A stretch of 32,761 nt of DNA from Alphaproteobacteria bacterium (GTDB lineage: Bacteria; Pseudomonadota; Alphaproteobacteria; Micavibrionales; UBA2020), in contig SCTB01000049.1 of NCBI GenBank assembly GCA_004297545.1, positions 1 to 32,761 on the forward strand, given 5' to 3'. A program made the translations under genes and the position numbers. Below the pieces are notes generated by a model, which was not told the DNA's origin, made no database searches, and was given only the letters and a program-made list of their open reading frames with translations. Shown in pieces: positions 1 to 5,798 of this stretch (the stretch's first letter is position 1; each line of letters begins with the position of its first letter).

Positions 1-956
1 TCGTTGCGGTGGGCGAGTGCGTTTTCGACAAAGGCGCGCATGCCCTCGTGCTTGCCGATATCGGCCAGTTCCGGCAGCGTCGTATCGGGGTAGCGGTCAT
101 AGGTGAACAGCTTGGCCGTATCCGCGCCAGCATACAGCAGCTTCATGAAGGCTTCCTTCGACCCGCCATAGACGGCCGCCATGATCGGCGTCATGCCCTG
201 CGACCAGCCTTCGATATCCGCCGCGTGGTCCATCAGGATGTCCATCATGTCGATGTTGTTTTTTTCCGCGGCATAGGTGAGGGCCGACTGCGCGCCGAAA
301 TCCGCGCCGAAACCGGGCGGCGTTCCGCTGTCGAGCCATGTTTTCAGGGCTTCGGTATCTCCCTTTTCGACCACTTTGACAAATTCCCGAACCTTCGCGA
401 GCTCGGGCACCAGCGGGATAAGGTGTTCGCGGCGCGTGTAAATGGTGGACATGGCGTAATGGTCGGGCGCGCCGCAGAGGCCTTGCAGAAGCGTGAAGCA
501 CTCGGCATCGCGCGCCTCATATCCTTGCTTCTCCTGCGCCTTGTAGTAGGGCCAATGGACGAAGTGGTACAGGGCATCGTCGCCCGTCTTGTCCGTCAAG
601 GTCGCATCCGCGCCCTTTGAAACCAGCAGCTCAATAAGATCCGGGTTCAGGCTTGCGGCGGCCTGCATCAGCGGCGTCGTATCCCTGCCGCCCGGCCCGT
701 TGACGTCGGCGCCCGCCTCCAACAGGATCTTCGCGGCTTCAGCCATCCCGTAATAGCATACCCGGTTCAGAGTCGTTTCTCCCCCGGAATTGGCGCCATT
801 TGGGTTTGCGCCTTTCGCCAGTCCCGCTTTGATGGCGGTAACGACCTCGGCCTCGCTCTTCTTGTCGATATCTCGGAGATCAATGACGGGCGGCGGGGGA
901 GGCTCTTCGGCTTCCGGCTGTGCGCCCCAATGGAAAATTTTTGAGAGAAAGCTCAC
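1..956 (-). CDS. Ankyrin-repeat protein, 3' end beyond left edge (copy 1)
   Basis: Read on the minus strand from a GTG at 956, this frame is open for about 318 codons and leaves the window. An in-frame TGA lies ten codons upstream of the GTG and there is no ATG between, so GTG is the only sensible start; its ribosome site is weak. Repeat units typical of ankyrins are visible (GANPNGANSGGETTLNRV, GADVNGPGGRDTTPLMQA, DFGAQSALTYAAEKNNID, SQGMTPIMAAVYGG). The start, SFLSKIFHWGA, matches the start of the ankyrin gene at 1255..2301 (FLSKIFNWCA), and the second halves also align, so the two are paralogues. Ankyrin repeats mediate protein-protein binding. There is no signal peptide and the partner is unknown. 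Ankyrin identity is firm; function is not. Confidence 0.85.
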   Translation of the reverse strand, partial: MSFLSKIFHWGAQPEAEEPPPPPVIDLRDIDKKSEAEVVTAIKAGLAKGANPNGANSGGETTLNRVCYYGMAEAAKILLEAGADVNGPGGRDTTPLMQAAASLNPDLIELLVSKGADATLTDKTGDDALYHFVHWPYYKAQEKQGYEARDAECFTLLQGLCGAPDHYAMSTIYTRREHLIPLVPELAKVREFVKVVEKGDTEALKTWLDSGTPPGFGADFGAQSALTYAAEKNNIDMMDILMDHAADIEGWSQGMTPIMAAVYGGSKEAFMKLLYAGADTAKLFTYDRYPDTTLPELADIGKHEGMRAFVENALAHRN

Positions 957-1053
957 GGCGGCCCCCGTAAGGAGAACAGCGCGTCAGGCGTCGTGGAAAG
1001 CACAGAGACCGTCATCTCCATCAGGGCTTCCTGTTGCTGCACAAGCTAGAGAA

Positions 1054-1082
1054 AGTCTATATTATTATGTATAATAAGTCAA
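1054..1082 (-). promoter_or_regulatory. Predicted sigma70-type promoter for ankyrin copy 1, with palindromic operator candidate
   Basis: On the minus strand a TTGACT -35 (1077-1082) and a TAGACT -10 (1054-1059) are separated by exactly 17 bp. The spacer is almost filled by a perfect 7-bp inverted repeat, TTATTAT-GT-ATAATAA at 1062-1077. The predicted transcript would have a leader of about 90 nt before the GTG at 956. The promoter is inferred from consensus only. Confidence 0.5.
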
Positions 1083-1119
1083 TGAGGCACAAGCCCATGA
1101 TCCCGCCCGGGATTTTCGG

Positions 1120-1258
1120 CTAGCAGGCCGCTGAAAAACGCTGAATGTCATTCTGAGGGAGCGTAGCGACCGAAGAATCTCCCTTTGTTTTCAAAGGAAG
1201 AGAGATTCTTCGCTGCGCTCAGAATGACAGAAAGAGCAGTTTTTTAGCAGCCTGCTAG
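1120..1258. mobile_element. MITE-like palindromic element with CTAG target duplication
   Basis: CTAG at 1120-1123 and CTAG at 1255-1258 flank a 131-bp palindrome without coding capacity. Its ends are imperfect terminal inverted repeats: CAGGCCGCTGAAAAACGCT at 1124 against CAGGCTGCTAAAAAACTGCT read inward from 1254. Nested inside is a second inverted pair built on GTCATTCTGAG and AAGAATCTC, a palindrome type seen in many bacterial genomes. CTAG fits the YTAR target of IS5-group elements, so a non-autonomous relative is plausible; the parent transposase is not in this window. The right-hand CTAG contains the TAG stop codon of the ankyrin gene at 1255..2301. Confidence 0.7.
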
Positions 1259-2301
1259 GGGTTGCCGGGCTTTGGCTTCAGCCGCAGGGTTCTGACGGTG
1301 ATGTCCCTTTCAAGAACCAGCTTGTGCTTCGTGCGCTCGTGCTGCATCTCGTCGGTGACGAATTTGAGCATGCCGGGGTCGGCGCTGGTTTTGGCGATGT
1401 TCAAAAGCACGGGATCGTCGTGGCGGGGGCTGAAAATATCGGGGTTGGCGCCGAGGTCGAGCAGTTTCACGAAAGCCTCGCGCTGTCCCTGTTTGACGGC
1501 GAACTGCAGCGCCGTTGCCCGCGCATCGCCGGAAAGCAGGTCGATTTTCGCGCCCTTCGCGAGCGTGAAGTCCATGAGGTCGAGATCGCCGATGCCGGCC
1601 GCGTAGGCGAGAGCGCCCTGGTCTCCGAAATTCGACGCCGCATCCGGGTGGACGCCGCTGTCGATTATTTTGCGCACGCTGGCGGGGTCGTTGCCTTCAA
1701 TCGCGACCTTCAGATCGTGCGCCTTTTCCATTTCCGGCACGGCGGGCAGGAATTCTGTGCGGTGGTGGAAGACGCGCATGCGCTGGTTCTGGTCAAGCGC
1801 CATGCCGGCCGCCAGCAGCACCTTCATGGCTTCGCAGCGGCGCTGCGGATGGTCTTTGTCCCGCTCGAAGCGCATCGGCACGAAGCCGAGCAGCACGCCG
1901 AGCGCGTTATCGTTCTGCGGCGTGGCGTCCGAAATTTTCGCGCCATGCGCGATGAGCGCCTGCAGCAGTTCCGGATCGCCCGCGCGCGCGGCGCTCAGGA
2001 AAGGCGTCATGCCGCCCTTGTTTTCGGGGCCCAGTTTCGCGCCGTGTTCAAGAAACCTGATGGCGGCAAAGGTATGTCCCTCAGTGCAGAGCAGATTCAG
2101 CGCCGTATCGCCGTTGCCGTTGAGGGCGTTGATATCCGCGCCCTGCTTCAGCAGTTTTTCGAGCTTCGCCCAGAGCTGCTCGCCCGTCATGCCCTCATGG
2201 ACGGTCGAGGTATTCGCCCACAAGTCATTATTCAGGCGGTGCACGCGGCCGGGGGCGCACCAGTTGAAGATTTTCGACAGGAATTTTGTGCGCAGCGTCA
2301 T
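1255..2301 (-). CDS. Ankyrin-repeat protein (copy 2)
   Basis: A 348-residue protein with ankyrin units through most of its length (for example GADINALNGNGDTALNLL, GGMTPFLSAARAGDPELL, DQGALAYAAGIGDLDLMD, GDARATALQFAVKQGQRE). It has no signal peptide or membrane segment. The N-terminus (FLSKIFNWCAPG) is shared with the copy at 1..956. The C-terminal tail (RDITVRTLRLKPKP) resembles the tail of the upstream copy at 2298..2846 (QDITVTKPLQLKRAP). The ATG at 2301 overlaps the stop of that upstream gene in an ATGA, so translation is probably coupled. The stop codon lies inside the target duplication of the palindromic element at 1120..1258. Role inferred only as protein binding. Confidence 0.9.
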   Translation of the reverse strand: MTLRTKFLSKIFNWCAPGRVHRLNNDLWANTSTVHEGMTGEQLWAKLEKLLKQGADINALNGNGDTALNLLCTEGHTFAAIRFLEHGAKLGPENKGGMTPFLSAARAGDPELLQALIAHGAKISDATPQNDNALGVLLGFVPMRFERDKDHPQRRCEAMKVLLAAGMALDQNQRMRVFHHRTEFLPAVPEMEKAHDLKVAIEGNDPASVRKIIDSGVHPDAASNFGDQGALAYAAGIGDLDLMDFTLAKGAKIDLLSGDARATALQFAVKQGQREAFVKLLDLGANPDIFSPRHDDPVLLNIAKTSADPGMLKFVTDEMQHERTKHKLVLERDITVRTLRLKPKPGNP

Positions 2302-2846
2302 GGCGCCCTCTTCAGCTGCAGCGGTTTCGTCACCGTAATGTCCTGCGGCAAAGTGACGTCGGGCGGCGGCGGATTGGCGCGGGCGTAAGCGCGCTCCTTC
2401 ACCAGTTCCTCGATGTATTCGGCAAGGCCCGGCGTCTGGCGCGCGAAATCAATCGCCGTGGCGCCGGAGATTTTCGGCTCGAACCGGATATTCTCATCCG
2501 CGCCGCTGTCGATAAGCAGCTTGCAGGCTTCCCGGCAGCCATGCGTGGCGGCGTTCAGCAGCGGCGTCTTGCGCACAAGCGGCGAGACAAGGTTCACATC
2601 CGCGCAGGCGTCGATGAGGATCTTCATGCCCTCGACGTCATTCGCGGTGGAAAGATAGATGAGCGAAGCATTGTCGCCGAAGCTCGCGCAGATGTCCGGA
2701 TCCACGCCCGCTTCTATCAGTTCCTTCATCCAGACATGATCCTTGTTTTTGACCGCTTGGGCGAGTTCGGCCGCGCCCTGTTCGTCGGTCAGAGGGGGGC
2801 GGGCTCCATCGAAAGCCTTTGATATTGAGCTTTTTTCGGCGGCCAT
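2298..2846 (-). CDS. Ankyrin-repeat protein (copy 3)
   Basis: A protein of 182 residues if it starts at the ATG at 2846, which is preceded by GGAG five bases upstream; an ATG at 2873 is also open but has no ribosome site and falls inside the predicted -10 box. Three or four ankyrin units are visible (AGVDPDICASFGDNASLIYL, VRKTPLLNAATHGCREACKL, SGADENIRFEPKISGATAID). The C-terminal tail QDITVTKPLQLKRAP resembles that of copy 2. It is the first gene of a two-gene unit with copy 2 (ATGA overlap). Probably cytosolic; partner unknown. Confidence 0.88.
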   Translation of the reverse strand: MAAEKSSISKAFDGARPPLTDEQGAAELAQAVKNKDHVWMKELIEAGVDPDICASFGDNASLIYLSTANDVEGMKILIDACADVNLVSPLVRKTPLLNAATHGCREACKLLIDSGADENIRFEPKISGATAIDFARQTPGLAEYIEELVKERAYARANPPPPDVTLPQDITVTKPLQLKRAP

Positions 2847-2868
2847 GGGTTCTCCATCATAGCCCGCC

Positions 2869-2897
2869 AGCATACATGATTATGGATATTAAATCAA
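2869..2897 (-). promoter_or_regulatory. Predicted sigma70-type promoter for ankyrin copies 3 and 2
   Basis: On the minus strand TTGATT (2892-2897) and TATGCT (2869-2874) are separated by 17 bp. Transcription would start near 2862 and give a leader of about 16 nt before the ATG at 2846. Consensus inference only. Confidence 0.45.
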
Positions 2898-2901
2898 CGT
2901 G

Positions 2902-3273
2902 CTATTTCTTCAGGCCGTCGCGGTAGCTTTTAAGCTCCGCATGCAGCCAGTCGGAAACGGGTATTTCCGTGCCGTCCGGCTTGCGGATGAAATAAGGTTT
3001 TCCGGACATCGAGCTTTTGGAAGCGACGTTGTCGATGAATTCCTCGGCGGTGGAGAGGCGCTTTTGCGTGTTCTTGTACTTCAGGGAAAGGTGGTCGGCG
3101 GCATCGGCGCTGTCATGCGCCTCGCCGTTGCGGATGAACTGCAGCTTCGACTCCCGCACGAAGGAAATGAGGTGATCGATGGCCGCAGCCTCGTCGGCGG
3201 AGGGCGTCGCGAAGGCGGCGACGGGGAACGACAGCAGCGCGCAGGCGAACAGCAGCGTCATGGCCTTGATCAT
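2902..3273 (-). CDS. DUF5329-family secreted protein
   Basis: The chosen start is the ATG at 3273 (MIKAMTLLFACALLS), preceded by AGGGA, giving 123 residues; a longer frame opens at 3318 but would hide the signal peptide. Residues 1-22 form a typical signal peptide (hydrophobic core, then FPVAAFA). The mature part matches the DUF5329 pattern as I know it: IDHLISFVRESKLQFIRNG, then DHLSLKYKNT, TAEEFIDNVASKSSMSGKPY and WLHAELKSYR. The family is small, exported and of unknown function. It stands alone between the ankyrin unit and a hairpin at 3358..3390. Family assignment is from recognised motifs, not a search. Confidence 0.82.
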   Translation of the reverse strand: MIKAMTLLFACALLSFPVAAFATPSADEAAAIDHLISFVRESKLQFIRNGEAHDSADAADHLSLKYKNTQKRLSTAEEFIDNVASKSSMSGKPYFIRKPDGTEIPVSDWLHAELKSYRDGLKK

Positions 3274-3357
3274 GAAAGCGTCCCTGAAGCAGGTTGGAAA
3301 GCGCCCGAAACGGCGCACAGGCCAGCATAGCGCAGGCGGGGAGAGGTTTGGAAGCGA

Positions 3358-3390
3358 CCCCGTAGCCCCGGCCTGCGCCGGGGTTACGGG
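3358..3390. repeat. REP-like hairpin
   Basis: CCCGTAGCCCCGGC and GCCGGGGTTACGGG form a 14-bp stem with one mismatch around a CTGC loop. The core resembles the half-units of the BIME-like elements elsewhere in the window. It lies upstream of the DUF5329 gene. Confidence 0.6.
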
Positions 3391-3494
3391 CAGTTAAATA
3401 CCTGATTCATGGGACTGTTTTCGGTTCTGCTTCCTAAGCGCGCCGTTTATTGCCATAATACTAATCGTTACCCCCAACGAAAGGCAGAGCCTCC

Positions 3495-3635
3495 ATGAAC
3501 GCCGCCGCCATCGCACTCCATGTCATCATGAGCCAGGAACGCGAACGCCGGGAGCGCGAAGCCCGCGCCCGCCGCGAACGCGAGGAGGCAGAACGCCTGC
3601 GCCTCCAGCGGCAGCAGAAGCGGCCAGGGTATTAG
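3495..3635 (+). CDS. Possible 46-residue Arg/Glu-rich microprotein
   Basis: ATG at 3495 to TAG at 3635 encodes MNAAAIALHVIMSQERERR followed by an almost uninterrupted run of Arg, Glu, Ala, Leu and Gln ending in QKRPGY. The first 12 residues are apolar; the rest would be a strongly charged helix or coiled coil. A weak ribosome site (AGGCAGAG) precedes the ATG. It is the only sizeable plus-strand frame between two minus-strand genes and is too short for standard gene callers. It could also be chance coding in GC-rich DNA. I do not recognise a family. Confidence 0.4.
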   Translation: MNAAAIALHVIMSQERERREREARARREREEAERLRLQRQQKRPGY

Positions 3636-3712
3636 AATTCCATCCAGACAGCTGTGCGTTCGTCCTCTCCCTTAAGGGAGCGGCGACAAACGGCGTCCTT
3701 CAGGCGGGATGA

Positions 3713-4015
3713 TTAACGGAAGCCCCTCGGGTTCAGATCCGTCAGAATGCAGCGCGGGCGCAGGTCGAGCTCCTGGCCGGATTTTTCGCAGGCGCTGATG
3801 GCGGTCGCGAGCTCGGCGGCTGCTTCCGCGATATTTTCCTTGCCTGCGCTGATGCGGAAGACTTCCTGCAGCTTCACCTCTCCCGGCCGGCCGGGCAGGC
3901 GCGGGCCCTTCTGGATTTCGAGATATATCTCGTCGTCATAGCGGATGCCGGCGACGTTTGCGGTATTGCACAGATAGTCGTTTTTGTCGTCGGTCGTCAG
4001 TTTAATGAAAGTCAT
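3713..4015 (-). CDS. Hypothetical 100-residue cytosolic protein
   Basis: The frame is open from 4165, but the ATG at 4015 (MTFIKLTTDDKNDYLCN) follows a near-perfect AAGGAGG five bases upstream and a strong predicted promoter at 4058..4086, so that start is used. The product has no signal peptide, membrane segment or recognised motif. It reads like a small alpha/beta protein (NVAGIRYDDEIYLEIQKGP, then a helix, then CEKSGQELDLRPRC). The promoter and ribosome site suggest high expression. Function unknown. Confidence 0.75.
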   Translation of the reverse strand: MTFIKLTTDDKNDYLCNTANVAGIRYDDEIYLEIQKGPRLPGRPGEVKLQEVFRISAGKENIAEAAAELATAISACEKSGQELDLRPRCILTDLNPRGFR

Positions 4016-4057
4016 AAGAGCCTCCTTCGGGATATGGGCGTCCGGGTTCTGCCGGCG

Positions 4058-4086
4058 ACAATAAAGGGGCTGTCTGGTTATGTCAA
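4058..4086 (-). promoter_or_regulatory. Predicted strong sigma70-type promoter
   Basis: On the minus strand a perfect TTGACA (4081-4086) and TATTGT (4058-4063) are separated by 17 bp. The start site would be near 4051, giving a leader of about 36 nt that carries AAGGAGG before the ATG at 4015. This is the best consensus promoter I see in the window. Confidence 0.65.
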
Positions 4087-4128
4087 TAAAAAGAGTGCAA
4101 GGCATTGATTCCGCATGTATTCCGGCCC

Positions 4129-5121
4129 TCACTTCACCGCCGGGCTGTACGGTTCCGGCTTCCATTCCTCGGCGCGCTTCTTTATGACCTCGATGCGGTC
4201 GGGCGGAATGCCGGGGTCGTTCAGGTACATTTCCATGTTGCCGATCATGCCGCGGTTTTTCGCCAGCACGCTGAACCAGAAAAAGGATTCCTCCCGGTTC
4301 TCATGCAGGCCGCGGCCGAAACGGTAGAGCAGGCCGAGGTTATACTGCGCGTCGATGTCGCCCTTGTTCGCCGCGCGCTTGTACCAGATTTCCCCCTTGG
4401 AAAAATTCTGCGGCAGCATCACGCCCGGCGGCGGGCGCGGGGCCTCGCGCCATTCGCCGGCGTTTCTTTCGTCGTCAGGCAGCGGGCCCGGCGGCTTTTC
4501 GCCGTTGCCGCGCATGTAGATGAACCCCAGCAGGCTTTCCGCCTCCCGGTCGTGCGCCTCGGCCTTTTTGATGATGGAAGCAAGCTCGGCGGCGTCAATC
4601 TTCGCCTGCTTCTCCGCCTCGATCTTCGCCTTGCGCTCTTCTTCCTTCCGCAGTTTCTCCTGCGCCGCCTTTTCGGCCGCCTGTTTTTTCAGCTCCTCTT
4701 TCGACAGTTTCGGCGGCTCCGGCGGCGGGGACTGCCTGCTCTGGCGCTCTGCTTCCAGCTTCGCCGCGTCGTCGGCCTTCGCTTTCTTCTGGATGGCTGC
4801 GATGACGGGATCGGCGGACAGCGGCAGGTCGGCGTATTTCACGGGCGCCGCCGGGTTCGTGGTGAGCTCTTCCTGCGACTGCCCGTTGCCGTTGCAGGCA
4901 TAGACGCGGCATTTGCCGGGCTCCGCCGTCGGCGCATGGCAGGTGCAGGGAACGGAGCTGTTGTTGGTTATCTCCTCCGGGCAGGACATCAGGATCGTCT
5001 CGTCTCCCTTTTTCACAGCGCCGACGATGCCGCCGCTCGCCCCGCACGATGTATCTTCCTCCGCGAAAGCGGGGAATGACAGGAGCGGCAGGAGGGCGAG
5101 GATGAAAAGGGCGCTGCGCAT
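4129..5121 (-). CDS. Exported six-Cys-domain and Sel1-repeat protein
   Basis: A 330-residue protein with a clear signal peptide (MRSALFILALLPLLSFPAFA). Next comes a Cys-rich segment at about residues 25-75: DTSC, ILMSCPEE, PCTCHAP, GKCRVYAC. The same six-cysteine layout occurs in the neighbour at 5149..5703. A Lys/Glu/Ala-rich, probably coiled-coil stretch follows (about 110-185), then at least two Sel1-like repeats (AEAHDREAESLLGFIYMRGN and WYKRAANKGDIDAQYNLGLL). Sel1 repeats act as protein-interaction scaffolds. The protein should be periplasmic. The start lies 27 nt downstream of the preceding gene's stop, so the two are probably co-transcribed. Cys-domain function unknown. Confidence 0.85.
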   Translation of the reverse strand: MRSALFILALLPLLSFPAFAEEDTSCGASGGIVGAVKKGDETILMSCPEEITNNSSVPCTCHAPTAEPGKCRVYACNGNGQSQEELTTNPAAPVKYADLPLSADPVIAAIQKKAKADDAAKLEAERQSRQSPPPEPPKLSKEELKKQAAEKAAQEKLRKEEERKAKIEAEKQAKIDAAELASIIKKAEAHDREAESLLGFIYMRGNGEKPPGPLPDDERNAGEWREAPRPPPGVMLPQNFSKGEIWYKRAANKGDIDAQYNLGLLYRFGRGLHENREESFFWFSVLAKNRGMIGNMEMYLNDPGIPPDRIEVIKKRAEEWKPEPYSPAVK

Positions 5122-5148
5122 GTAAAAATCCCGGTGTGGTGCGTGCTG

Positions 5149-5703
5149 TTAGTGCACGTATTCGATTTTTTTCTCGCCGGTTGCGTCCGGAACTGGCGCC
5201 GGTGAGGGCGCAGGCTTCGCCTCTTCCTGCACCGGCGGCGCTTCAACCTTTTTCTCTTCAACCGCCGGGGCGGGTGCCGGCGCTGGAGGAACTTCGGCCT
5301 TCTTTTCCTCGACGGCGGGCGCGGGCTTTTCCGCGGGCGGGGCGGGTTTTGGTTTCTTTTTCTTCGCGGCGGGCTTCACGGGTTTTGCCGCGTCCGCTTT
5401 CGGAGGCACGGCGGCTTTCTCTTTTTCTTCCAGAGCTGGCGCCGGTTTTACTTCCGCTTTCTTCTCCGCCCCGTCGGCGGTGCAGGCATAGACGCGGCAC
5501 TTGCCGTCCGCGCCCGGCGGCGCATGGCAGCTGCAGGCGGCATTGCCGCCCTCCATCGCCGGACATTCGACCAGGATAATGTCATCGCCCAGCTGCACAT
5601 AGTCGATGGAGTCGGTGGTGGGGGAGCATGAATCATCCGACTGCGCAAGGGCGGGGGAGGAGAGAAGGAGAATGAAGGAGAGGGCGAGGAGGGTTTTGTG
5701 CAT
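5149..5703 (-). CDS. Exported six-Cys-domain protein with Pro/Ala/Lys/Glu tail
   Basis: The start is the ATG at 5703 (MHKTLLALSFILLLSSPALA), which gives a proper signal peptide and 184 residues; the longer open frame from 6045 overlaps the neighbouring gene and carries a palindromic repeat. After the signal peptide comes the Cys-rich domain shared with the gene at 4129..5121: DDSC, IILVECPA, ACSCHAP, GKCRVYAC. The remaining 110 or so residues are low-complexity Pro, Ala, Lys, Glu and Val (APAVEEKKAEVPPAPAPA), as in periplasm-spanning or wall-associated linkers. Six cysteines in an exported domain suggest disulfides. No known family recognised. Confidence 0.82.
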   Translation of the reverse strand: MHKTLLALSFILLLSSPALAQSDDSCSPTTDSIDYVQLGDDIILVECPAMEGGNAACSCHAPPGADGKCRVYACTADGAEKKAEVKPAPALEEKEKAAVPPKADAAKPVKPAAKKKKPKPAPPAEKPAPAVEEKKAEVPPAPAPAPAVEEKKVEAPPVQEEAKPAPSPAPVPDATGEKKIEYVH

Positions 5704-5755
5704 GGGGAATTCCAGTGGGGGGTTTTTCAATACCTTAAGCCAAACCCATATGCTT

Positions 5756-5781
5756 GTCATCCCCGCGAAAGCGGGGAACTC
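5756..5781. repeat. Single REP-like half-unit
   Basis: GTCATCCCCGCGAAAGCGGGG is the same palindromic head that begins the BIME-like elements elsewhere in the window, here alone. It lies between the stop of the gene at 5799..8228 and the start of the gene at 5149..5703, and could fold in their shared transcript. Confidence 0.65.
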
Positions 5782-5798
5782 TGAAAATGATTCAAAAT

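Noticed and set aside
9-620. Plus-strand frame at the left edge
   Set aside because: It is the antisense shadow of the ankyrin gene read from the GTG at 956, whose repeats are unmistakable.
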